Assembly: GCF_018812025.1 (NCBI RefSeq)
Contig: NC_063049.1
Coordinates: 8,383,037 to 8,447,036 of the forward strand
Source: Megalobrama amblycephala
Taxonomy: Eukaryota; Chordata; Actinopteri; Cypriniformes; Xenocyprididae
DNA length: 64,000 nucleotides
Reading direction: 5' to 3'
Shown here piece by piece: positions 55,106 through 64,000 of the stretch. The notes beneath the pieces are model-generated. The model searched no databases and was not told the origin of the DNA. It saw nothing but the letters and a program-made list of their open reading frames with translations. The translations under genes and the position numbers were made by a program. Positions within the stretch are counted from its first letter, which is position 1. Each line of letters starts with the position of its first letter.

Positions 55106-55905
55106 TTAAAGTGTTAGTTCACCAAAAATGAAATTTCCGTCATAAATTACTCACTCTCATGTCGTTCCACACCTGTAAGACCTTCGTTCATCTTCGGAAC
55201 ACAAATTAAGATATTTTTGATGAAATCCAAGAGTTTTTTATTTTTTTTAACCTCAATAGAAAGCAATGAAATTACCACATTCAAGGTCCAGAAAAGTAGT
55301 AAAAACATTGTTAAAACAGTTCATGTGACGAAAGTGATTCAACCTTAATGTTATAAAGTGTCGAAAATACAAAACAAAATGACTTTATTAAACAATTTCT
55401 TCTCTCCCGTCATTTTCATATGCTATTTTTGTTGCAGCGATTCAAGGTTTTACGTGCAAATAGCGGCTCAGTATTGGTAAACTTCTGTTCACGTGAGCAG
55501 CACGACACATGTGGTGTGACGATGATGCAGGGGTCGGCCAATAATGAGCCGGCTTTCCGACGTAAACACGGAAGCTCTGCACTGTGTTCACTACATCAAC
55601 AGCATAGGAAACTGACAGGATAGAAATTGTTGAATAAAGTTATTTTTGTTTTGTTTTTGCGCACAAAAAGTATTCTTGTTGCAACATTAAGGTTGAATGT
55701 AGTCACTTTGACTATTTTAACAATGTTTTTAATACTTTTCTGGAGCTTGAATGAGACAGTAATTTCATTGCTTTCTATGGGAGATTTCATCAAAAATATC
55801 TTAATTTGTGTTCCCAAGATGAACAAAGGTCTTACGGGTGTGGAACGACATGAGGGTGAGTAATTAATGACAGAATTTTTATTTTTGGGTGAACAAACCC
55901 TTTAA
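55106..55905. mobile_element. Palindromic TTAA-flanked MITE (Angel-like), full length
   Basis: TTAA at 55106-55109 and 55902-55905. The arms CTCATGTCGTTCCACACCTG / GGTGTGGAACGACATGAGGG, AACATTGTTAAAACAGTTCA and its partial mirror, and CAAATTAAGATATTTTTGAT / ATCAAAAATATCTTAATTTG pair. The loop (55425-55620) is GC-richer, with GTGCAAATAGCGGCTCAGTA and CACGACACATGTGGTGTGAC. Open frames inside are artefacts of the palindrome. Confidence 0.92.
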
Positions 55906-57200
55906 GAGCCGATGGTGTCAGCTTTTTGAATTGGATGATTGGGGTAAATTTGACTTCTTTTTTCACTAACTCCCTCCAGTAAACTTTATTTACATGTTTC
56001 CCAGAAGACAAAAAATTATCTTTAAACAAAATACAAGAAGTCATCCTCCAGCTCAAAAGTTTACACCCCGACATAAGAAGCTTTTCAAATCTTTGTCATG
56101 TTGCTCAATGTCTTTTGATGACAGTGCAGGGTCATTACGAAGTTATTGGAGTTTATTGTAAATAACTGTAGCAATTATGGTATTTGTACAGAAACAAAGG
56201 TCTGGAGGAGTCAACTCTATAAGTTAGAGCCAGTCTGTAGATTTTGGGCAATAGAAATTGACAGATTTCACAGAAATCTGTGTAGTGAATAATGGACACA
56301 GACTTCAGACCTTGGTTCAGTCCAGTTGGAGGATATTAAACATGCTTCATCTTTTGAGCCAAGCTGAGACCACAATGTTTCCATTGAGTTTGTTGTGTTC
56401 AGAATGACTTAAAAGTGTTTGTGTGTGATGCCTAGTTTTTCTCTGTAATCATTTGTAATATCAGCGAGTGTATATGATAGAGCCTATTGAACAGTGTGTG
56501 TGTGTTTCTGCTGACATCAGAGGAATCGTGGCTGAGGGAGGTTTCACATCCATTACTGATTTCAGGGGAGCTGACGAGCTCGCTGGCATTTCATACACTC
56601 ATACGTAACATACATGGATCATCGTAAGGGTCCCAGTTAATGGAGAATATCTGGTGTCCGTGTCGCTGACAAGATGAATGTGGTATTACATTAGGCAGTA
56701 GTAGCACTGCAGTTAATAAGGTTATTCTGCATGTCTGATAAGGTGCTTTTCTGACACATTTGATCATAAACATAATTCATCTGGGGCATAAAGACAAGGG
56801 TCAGAGACCAGCTTTAATGTGCATGTGTGTGAGAGAGAGAAGTGCGGCTGAGAAAGAGGAGAATATGGCTTGTTGCGATGAAATCCCACTTATTTCAACT
56901 CAGGTTCAGTTGCTGCCTTAAATTTTAAGTATAACTAAATTGGCAGAATAATTAATTTAAAGTCTTTTTTAAAAATCTTGTAATTGGATAAAATTTTTTA
57001 ATGTGTTAAATAAAAACATATGTTGCCATGACTAATTGATCATATAATATTTTACATTTTGTGCGATACAGCAGTATGTGGGTGAGATCTGAGCATCATG
57101 CACAATTTTTTTTATTGCTATTTTATTTATTTATTTTTTAGGGTGTACAGTAGCAATCCTGGCGAGTGTACGAAGAGGTTGTCGTCTTTTTTTCTTTCTT
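55906..57200. other. Unique region containing source copy of a 153-bp duplicate
   Basis: Non-repetitive. 56132-56284 is present again at 58535-58687. 56530-56830 is balanced and could be conserved (CATTACTGATTTCAGGGGAG, TGTGGTATTACATTAGGCAG). A (GA) run lies at 56828-56840. No coding frame supported. Confidence 0.4.
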
Positions 57201-57239
57201 TTTTTTAAGGAGTAAAAATCTAATAGTGTGTTTTGTTTT

Positions 57240-57541
57240 TTTTGTTTTTTCAAAATTGCAACTAAATTTAAGATTTAACTTATATCTCCATATGTTAATC
57301 TTGTGCAAAAACACACAAAATTACACTTAATTTCAACAGTTATTTATATGGTCTGACGCAAAGCATGCTGGGAATTAGAAATCTGCTGCAGCTCAACTCA
57401 ATCATATTAAGTTCAGCTTACTACAATGAAATTTTGAGTTCATGCAACTTTTTCCTATTAAGTACAATGAACTTTCATTATTATTTGAGTCAAACAAACT
57501 CATTTAATTTAATTAATTTCACTGTTCGGTTTTACAGTGTG
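57240..57541. mobile_element. Right half of a TACACTGTAAAA-type MITE
   Basis: Ends CACTGTTCGGTTTTACAGTG. It contains GCAAAGCATGCTGGGAATTA, which also appears inverted in the neighbouring element at about 57878-57897. No left TIR recognised. Confidence 0.55.
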
Positions 57542-58387
57542 GGTGATGACATTATTTTCAGTTTAAAGCAAATTACCTATGAAAGCTGCAGATGATCGGT
57601 GCAACTTGAATTAAAACATCTCTAGATTACACTGTAAACCCAAACAGTAATACTAACCTAAAAAGTTTAAGTACACTACAGTTAAAGACTGTTAAACTAG
57701 GAGTTTAGTTTTATTTTTGTGTAGCTCAACATTTTTGAGTAAACCCTTATACTTAAATTATTATTTTTAAGTTTACTGAGCGACATAAATTGACGTCATC
57801 CACGTCACGTTGTTGCTCTAACCAACGTTATCAGAAGAGTCCACTCAACATTAAACTGAGTTAAAGCAGATTTCAGTTCCCAGCATGCTTTGCATCACAC
57901 TGTGTAAGGAGAAGAAATGCTGAAATTGAGTGTTATTTTGTGTGTTTGTGCACAAGATTAATACAAGGGAAGACGTGTTATTGTTTAATGGTTGGTTATT
58001 TTGATATTTAAAGGGATAGTTCACTCAAAAATGAAAATTTGATGTTTATCTGCTTACCCCCAGGGCATCCAAGATGTAGGTGTCTTTGTCTCTTCAGTAG
58101 AACACAAATGATGATTTTTAACTCCAACCGTTGCCTGTCTGTCAGTTGTATAATGCATGTCAATGGGAACTTCGTCTATAAGAGTAAAAAAAAAACATGC
58201 ACAGACAAATCCAAATTAAACCCTGCGGCTCGTGACGACACATTGATGTCCTAAGACACGAAACGATCGGTTCGTGTGAGAAACCGAACAGTATTTATAT
58301 ATTTTTTTATCTCTAATACACCACTATGTCCAACTGCCTTGAGCGCACAGCATCCGGTGCGTGAGGTGTGTACACGCTCTGACGCCG

Positions 58388-58521
58388 GAAGTGATCTCTC
58401 GCGCATATACGTCACTCATTGTTTACACCCAGTGCACAAACATTGTAGGTATGACGGCTAATGGTACTTTCTTGCGCTTATCCGGATTGTTCAAACCAAA
58501 TTAAAACTAAAAGATTACGTT
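58388..58521. repeat. Long direct repeat flanking an insertion, left copy
   Basis: GAAGTGATCTCTCGCGCATA ... TTATCCGGATTGTTCAAACC ... AAAGATTACGTT. The right copy is 59250-59362, shorter by about 20 bp around GGTATGACGGCTAATGGTAC. Confidence 0.9.
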
Positions 58522-58534
58522 TCTGGATTACGTT

Positions 58535-58687
58535 TCATTACAAAGTTATTGGAGTTTATTGTAAATAACTGTAGCAATTATGGTATTTGTACAGAAACGA
58601 AGGTCTGGAGGAGTCAACTCTATAAGTTAGAGCCAGTCTGCAGATTATGGGCAATAGAAATTGACAGATTTCACAGAAATCTGTGTA
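58535..58687. repeat. 153-bp duplicate of 56132-56284
   Basis: Aligned by eye without gaps, the two copies differ at four positions in 153. The block ends exactly where a CACTCTAAAAAAT MITE starts. Confidence 0.92.
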
Positions 58688-59249
58688 CACTCTAAAAAAT
58701 AAAACATTGGTTCAACAACAAAAAAATATGTTAACGTTTTCCACTAGAATTTTTAACTTAAGCCAATTGGGAGAATTACATTAATTCAAAGCAATATTTT
58801 GAGTTGATCCAACATAATGTTTTAAGTAAGGTGAAGACGTTTTTTTTGCCACAATAAAAATGCATTTCTAAGTAACATGAACTTAATAATTGTCAACATG
58901 AATGCACCTATTTAAGTTGATCCAACATAATGTTTTAAGTAAGGTGAAGACGCTTTTTGGACAAAAACGCATTTCTAAGTAACATGAACATACCAAGCAC
59001 CGCTTGTCACCCTGATGGTAAATCTCCAAAAACCCACATTAACAGAAGCTCTTCTAAATTAGCATAACAAAACACTAATTACTGCTAAATCTCCCTTACC
59101 ATTAATCTTGTGCAAAAAAAAAAAAAAAAAACATTATATAACACTTAATTTTAGCATTTACTCTTCCTTTCAAGTGCCATGGGCAAAGCATGATGGGAAA
59201 TATAAATCCCAGCCCAGTTTCACTTAACTTAAGTTCGTCTAAATTAAAA
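58686..59249. mobile_element. Innermost element (ACACTCTAAAAAAT) with a 113-bp tandem duplicate
   Basis: Starts ACACTCTAAAAAATAAAACA. GTTGATCCAACATAATGTTT recurs at 58803 and 58916, so a 113-bp segment is tandemly doubled. A poly-A lies near 59116-59131. The right TIR is not recognisable; the sequence stops at AAATTAAAA against the right direct repeat. Confidence 0.6.
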
Positions 59250-59362
59250 GAAGTGATCTCTCGCGCATATACGTCACTCATTTTTTACACAGTGCACAAA
59301 CATTGTAGGTACGTCAGCTTATCCGGATTGTTCAAACCAAATTAAAACTAAAAGATTACGTT
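59250..59362. repeat. Long direct repeat flanking an insertion, right copy
   Basis: Matches 58388-58521 from GAAGTGATCTCTCGCGCATA to AAAGATTACGTT, then continues into the rest of the middle element (CTCTTGCACGAACTCATTCG). Confidence 0.9.
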
Positions 59363-60329
59363 CTCTTGCACGAACTCATTCGGAAGTGGTGACTTTCCAT
59401 GCATTCCCAACTTCTGAGCCTGCTCTCCTGAAGTTATGGTTGATTGCTCTTGGGCTGGATATCAACACACCCATTTACGTACTAAAGTTGTTGAGGGTCT
59501 GCAGCGATCATTTTTCCCCTGATGATTTTACATACCCAGGAGAGGATCACGGGTGAACTATCCCTTTAAAGGTGTTTCTGTGACTTTGAAGTTTTGGGGT
59601 TCCCATCGTGGTGAAGAGTAGTGGCTGTGCATAGGTTGAGAATGGGCTGTGAAACATCAAGGCTATAATACTGTATTGTTGATTAACAGTTCATGCAGTA
59701 AGCTAGTGTGCTGTTGCTATCTAACACTTAATGTTAGTTTATTCAATATTTCATTTAAATTGTAATCAACAAGGTTGTGTAGTACAAAATAAATTTTTTA
59801 AGTTCTACTAAAATAATCTTTGTGTTGTTTTGAGTATTCTGAGCTTATCGGATTTTGCAACTACTGCATCATAATAATGGAAAAATGAGAAACGTTACGT
59901 ATGGTAAACAGTTTGAAGTACAGTGGACTTAAACATTAAATAAAATTACAATTTTTCAGTTTAACTTAAATTATTTCTTACTTAAAAATTTTGAGTTGCT
60001 TTATTTAGATTTTTTTGAGGTAATCAGTGTCTACAAAAATTGAGTATTTTGAACTTATCGGGTTTTACAATGTAGACATGCATGTGAATGGTGGTTTTTG
60101 CCACAATGTTTTAGATAAACACTCACATACAAAGTAAGTGTGAATGATCACGCCACCTCAGAAAAATTAGAGTGACTTTGTTCATGAACCAGAACATCTC
60201 AACCTTTCAAATTACTGACTTTTGGAACAACAGGAATGTTAATATATTAGCTGAATAGCAGCAAATTACAAATAAATTGTTTGGGAAATATGTTTATGAC
60301 CTGCTCACATGACAAATTTGTGTTGTCAA

Positions 60330-60837
60330 TAGGGCTGCACGATTATGACAAAAATCATAATAGTCAATTATTCCCTTGAAATTGTAAATGCGATTATTAA
60401 TTACGATTATCACAATTTACATTGAATGATGTTTTGCATAGCTTCACACCAGTGTTTGAAGCATCTGCATGCCATATTTTCATATGAAAATAAACAAGCT
60501 GAAAACACTTTTATTGCTATTCTATGGCATTATTTTTTTATTTTTTTATTTTTTTTTAAGCCTTTTAAGCCTTTTTTTTGACATTAAGCCTCAAATGTCA
60601 ACAATGGTTTGGTTTCTTCTTTAAATAATAAAAAAAGTAAAAATATGCATGCTATTATAATGTTATGCTAAAACTAAAATGAAAAGAAAATTAAAATTTT
60701 AAAATTAAAACACATCTTAAGCATGCAGAATAATGTAAGTGGACTTTTTTCCTGTAAGTGCGCCTTTGAATGATTACTTAATTGTGGCATCCATAATTGA
60801 AATCACAATTAGAAATTTGATTAATTGTGTAGCCCTA
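60330..60837. mobile_element. 508-bp hAT MITE (TAGGGCTGCACGATTA) with 8-bp target duplication
   Basis: The left end TAGGGCTGCACGATTATGAC mirrors the right end ATTAATTGTGTAGCCCTA. Flanks GTTGTCAA (60322-60329) and ATTGTCAA (60838-60845) match at seven of eight bases. The interior is AT-rich with GATTATTAATTACGATTATC near the left and T/A runs. Non-coding. Confidence 0.88.
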
Positions 60838-60845
60838 ATTGTCAA

Positions 60846-61430
60846 TGTACATATGAAACAGGTTTTAGCATTTTATTAAACAACAACAACAAAAAAAAAT
60901 CAAAATATTGCAAATAAAAACTGCAGGCTAAATCAAGAGACATAAAAGATTTTAGCGTTATTTACAGTAAATGGCAATCATATTTATGTTTTAAATGGCT
61001 GTTATTTATTAGTTTTTTTAGTATGTATTATGGGATTTGTCACAACTGTATTTTCAATGTCCAAAAGGGAGCTGAAAGAAACAATGCTACGTGAACTGAG
61101 TGGTATGAATTCAATAATAATAATAATAATAATAAATGCATTGAAAAATCTCATTCATTACAATAGAGACCTGAATCTATTATAAAGTTTCTGTACTTGA
61201 AATGTTTTTGTCAAAAAGCAATAAAACAATAAAAATAAAAGAGAAATGAAAATAAAAATATGAATATATTTCAGTAATCTTAATAATCTCATTTTTTAAG
61301 CCATCTAATTGGACAGATCTAGAAAAAAAAAAAAAAAACACGATAAAATACAAACCATGTTCAGTGTGTCTTGAAGCCAATTGAGGCCATAAAAACAATC
61401 TTTTCTGAAATGAAGCAATGAATCCTAATG
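60846..61430. other. AT-rich unique region with an (AAT)n run
   Basis: (AAT)n at about 61113-61135 and a poly-A at 61323-61338. The minus frame 61180-61437 is AT-driven. No gene. Confidence 0.4.
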
Positions 61431-62440
61431 GAAACATCGCACAGAGAAGCTCGTGAGCATCACGCGTCAGTCCGGCGTGTTCAGGGCTTTCTGTCTCTTT
61501 ACATAAAATGTGCCAAATCCTCCAGTCTGTGTTATATTGGCCTAATAGACACTGTAGAATCTATTTTACCCACATAAACAGACAGGACAGCAGAATCAGC
61601 AATGAAGAGGCCATATGAATTATGTATATTACATTACCATTCTCCTCCACTATCAAACACTGCCAAACAATAGGGATAGAAAATTGGCCAGGAACCAAGA
61701 TATTGAGCAATTTTTGTGCATGGTTCTTAGCCACCGTGGCTGTGAAATTCTATTTATCTGCTTCTGCACAGGGACGGCCAATATATACGTTCCTCCGACA
61801 TCTTTCTCTCTCTTTTTTTTTTTTTTTTTTTTTCCACAAGTAAATCTAATGCAAACAAGTGCTGCATAATTGAAAAGTCTTCGTTCTCAGAGTCCAAAGC
61901 CTTATCGTGGCGATGTCTGGGAAACAGGCAAATACGAGGCTGGAAAGAATTGTTTCATTGATTTTCCTTTATAAATCAAAGGCAGATAAATCAAACGAGG
62001 CAATTCTCCCTGGCTGCTTCACTAAAACCTTTTGTGCTGCCTACACAACATGTCACAAACTATTATTTGCAATCATGTTGCGCTTATTAATCTGGAAGCA
62101 AATGAATGAGTTGTTAGATGGAGTCACAGAGGGATTTATTGGAATGCAACACGCACGCCGGCCGTATTATGTTGCAAACACAGAGTGGTTGTTGAGAAGC
62201 TGCCCTTTCACATCGAATTTTACCTCACTAATTCATATTCTCATCGAAACGCTTTTGAAAGGAGGGGTGAGTAAAGAGATTAAAATAACAATGGAACATC
62301 TATTCCACAGGAGCGTGTGACAACGAGACAGAACTAGAGCTGGCACGAGGTCAGACGTGAGAGCAGGTATCTGCACACGTGACTCTGAAGATAATGCTGA
62401 ATTAATATGTCAGTCACTGCCTGCTCCTTTTATCATCAGA
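61430..62440. promoter_or_regulatory. Long candidate conserved non-coding block
   Basis: About 1 kb without repeat signatures apart from a T run (61812-61833). It contains TTATATTGGCCTAATAGACA, CCACTATCAAACACTGCCAA, TCTATTTATCTGCTTCTGCA, AAATCAAAGGCAGATAAATC (a TCF-like ATCAAAG word), CTATTATTTGCAATCATGTT and GCGCTTATTAATCTGGAAGC. The 137-codon + frame at 61907-62320 is the longest non-repetitive open frame in the window, but its product (MAMSGKQANTRLERIV...) has no recognised domain or signal, and neighbouring sequence of the same quality has no frame. I favour regulatory DNA over a gene. Confidence 0.4.
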
Positions 62441-62612
62441 TTAATGCAAAAAGGAAAAAAAAGAGAAAATGTTGCGGCTACATTAAAATGTTTACCTGCA
62501 TTGTTAGAATTGTGTTTATGTGTGTATATATATATATATAGTACTAAGTACTATTGTGAAAAATTATTACAATTATAATTTTTTATATATTTTTAAAAAA
62601 TGACACATTTTT

Positions 62613-62873
62613 TCCTGAATTTTCAGCATCATTACTCCAGTCTTCAGTGTCACATGATCCTTCAGAAATCATTCTGATATGATGATTTGATGATCAAGAA
62701 ACCCTTATTATTATAATCAATGAAAACAGTTGTGCTGCTTCATTTTTTTTTTTTTTTTTTGGAAACTGTGATACATTTTTATCAGGATTCTCTGATGAAC
62801 AGAAAGCTCAAAAGAACAGCATTTATTGGAATTACAAACATATTTTACTGTCTTTACTGTCACTTTTGATCAA
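62613..62873 (-). repeat. Abundant interspersed repeat (GGATCATGTGACACTGAAGA), copy 4
   Basis: On the + strand: TTTTCAGCATCATTACTCCA, CAGTGTCACATGATCCTTCA, CAGTTGTGCTGCTTC and AGAACAGCATTTATTGGAAT, the inverse of copy 2. A poly-T (62742-62760) lies inside. Confidence 0.75.
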
Positions 62874-62874
62874 T

Positions 62875-63195
62875 TTAAAAGATTAGTTCAGTTCAGAATT
62901 AAAATTTCCTGATCATTTACTCACCCCCAATGTCATCCAAACAGTGCAAGATGAGCATTTGTGGTTAAAAAGTATATAATTTTTTTAGAAAATGACTGAT
63001 TGTTTTACTAGATAAGACTCTTATTCCTCGTCTGGGATCATGTAGAGCTCTTTGAAGCTGCACTGAAACTGACATTTGGACCTTCAACCCGTTGAACCCC
63101 AGTGAAGTCCACTATATGGAGAAAAATCCTGGAATGTTTTCCTCAAAAACCTTAATTTCTTTTCAACAAACATCTTGGATGACATGGGGGTGATG
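62875..63195. mobile_element. Palindromic MITE (TTAAAGGATTAGTTCACTT), copy 3, internally deleted
   Basis: Starts TTAAAAGATTAGTTCAGTTC and keeps CATTTACTCACCCCCAATGT. It then jumps from about 62940 to the loop and right arm (GTGCAAGATGAGCATTTGTG, GATCATGTAGAGCTCTTTGA, GAAGTCCACTATATGGAGAA). The final right TIR is missing after GACATGGGGGTGA. Confidence 0.85.
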
Positions 63196-63203
63196 TTGAA
63201 CTA

Positions 63204-63248
63204 CACAATTACACAAATATACTTTATGTATTTAATCTCACTTTATTA
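63204..63248. mobile_element. Fragment of the 46401-47173 element family
   Basis: AATTACACAAATATACTTTA then ATTTAATCTCACTTTATTA matches 46773-46815 with one difference. It ends at the TTAA where the next MITE is inserted; the 46-kb copy shows the uninterrupted TTAA. Confidence 0.8.
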
Positions 63249-64000
63249 AAGGTGCCCTAGAATTAAAAATGTAATTTATCTTGGCATAGTTGAATAACAA
63301 GAGTTCAGTACATGGAAATGACATACAGTGAGTCTCAAACTCCATAGTTTCCTCCTTCTTATATAAATCTCATTTTTTTAAAAGACCTCTGAAGAACAGG
63401 TGAATCTCAACATTACACCGACTGTTATGTAACAGTTGGGATCATTAATATGTACGCCCCCAATATTTGCATATGCCAGCTCATGTTCAAGGCATTAGAC
63501 AAGAGCAGCCAGTATTAACGTCTGGATCTGTGCACAGCTGAATCATCAGACTAGGTAAGCAAGCAAGAACAACAGCGAAAAATGGCAGATGGAGCAATAA
63601 TAACTGACATGATTCATGATAACATGATATTTTTAGTAATATTTGTAAACTGTCTTTCTAAATGTTTTGTTAGCATGTTGCTAATGTACTGTTAAATATG
63701 GTTAAAGTTACCATTGTTTCTTACTGTATTCACGGAGACAAGAGCGGTCGCTATTTTCATTTTTAAACACTTGCAGTCTGTATAATTCATAAACACAACT
63801 TCATTCTTTATAAATCTTTCCAACAGTGTGTAATGTTAGCTTTAGCCACGGAGCACAGCCTCAAACTCATTCAGAATCAAATGTAAACATCCAAATAAAC
63901 ACACATAATCCAACGCATGCATGCAGTATGCATGACGAACACTTTGTAAAGATCCATTTGAGGGTTATATTAGCTGTGTGAACTTTGTTTATGCACTGTT
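63246..64000 (-). mobile_element. TTAA-type MITE, GGTGCC family, copy 3 (runs off the window)
   Basis: Starts TTAAAGGTGCCCTAGAATTA and follows copy 1 in inverse order: GGAAATGACATACAGTGAGT, GCCCCCAATATTTGCATATG, AACGTCTGGATCTGTGCACA, AGCATGTTGCTAATGTACTG. The far end lies beyond 64000. Confidence 0.92.

Larger units (their letters stand above)
58008..59569. mobile_element. Middle element of the nest (TTAAAGGGATAGTTCAC)
   Basis: TTAA at 58008-58011 and 59566-59569; the ends TTAAAGGGATAGTTCACTCA and GGTGAACTATCCCTTTAA are inverted. The interior is interrupted from about 58522 to 59249 by foreign sequence flanked by a long direct repeat. Open frames at 58039 and 58276 are within the element and lack domains. 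Confidence 0.85.
57633..60073. mobile_element. Outer MITE of a three-level nest (ACACTGTAAACCC ends)
   Basis: The left end ACACTGTAAACCCAAACAGT and the right end TTATCGGGTTTTACAATGTA are inverted counterparts. Its own sequence is 57633-58007 and 59570-60073, with GTTTAAGTACACTACAG and GAAGTACAGTGGACTTAAAC mirrored. It is split by a TTAA-flanked MITE that left TTAA on both sides. Confidence 0.8.

Noticed and set aside
61907..62320. 137-codon frame as a gene
   Set aside because: No recognised domain, signal peptide or neighbouring exons. Flanking DNA of the same quality has no frame. Kept as a candidate regulatory block pending a codon test.

Overview
The window looks like non-coding DNA from a cyprinid-type teleost (carp, minnow or barb relatives). 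I base this on the dense collection of short inverted-repeat transposons whose ends read TTAAAGGGATAGTTCACC, TTAAAGGATTAGTTCACTT and TTAAAGGTGCCCTAGAA, on hAT elements ending CAGGGCTGGACTGG or TAGGGGTGTGACGAGA, and on long (ATATT)n, (TA)n and (CA)n microsatellites. I found no intact host protein-coding gene, rRNA, tRNA or CRISPR array. The only protein-coding traces are two dead transposase remnants: a Tc1-like one at about 16.4-17.4 kb, and the first exon of a hAT transposase at about 28.9-29.2 kb. Repeat family names rest on recognition of sequence ends and were not checked against a library.

Layout. 0-3.5 kb is a GA-rich higher-order tandem repeat split by a GATA microsatellite and a 43-bp minisatellite. 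4.3-9.7 kb is a run of MITEs. 10.8-14.7 kb carries more MITEs, one nested inside another, around a gene-desert-like unique block at 12.0-12.9 kb. 16.2-17.7 kb is a full-length dead Tc1/mariner element with paired direct repeats in each end. 20.6-22.4, 25.0-26.6 and 28.7-31.5 kb are MITE and hAT clusters, several with readable 8-bp target duplications. 37.5-41.8 kb mixes truncated and complete TTAA-flanked MITEs. 43.4-44.4 kb is an A/C-only satellite-like array almost devoid of G. 45.8-52.9 kb contains scattered pieces of a 33-bp minisatellite separated by transposons. 55.1-60.1 kb is a deeply nested stack of MITEs. 60.3-64 kb has one hAT MITE, a long unique block and then MITEs to the window edge.

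Between the repeats lie unique stretches with homeodomain-, octamer- and TCF-like words and little repeat character (about 6.1-6.5, 12.0-12.9, 15.5-15.9, 19.2-20.5, 22.6-23.6, 27.0-27.5, 27.9-28.4, 34.8-35.2, 50.2-51.1 and 61.4-62.4 kb). These resemble the conserved non-coding enhancers found in gene deserts around developmental regulators, but conservation cannot be seen from one sequence, so they are given as candidates only.

There is no operon-like or multi-gene system here. The interesting content is architectural: insertion histories that can be read from paralogous empty sites, nested elements, local duplications, and two satellite-like arrays with strong strand asymmetry.
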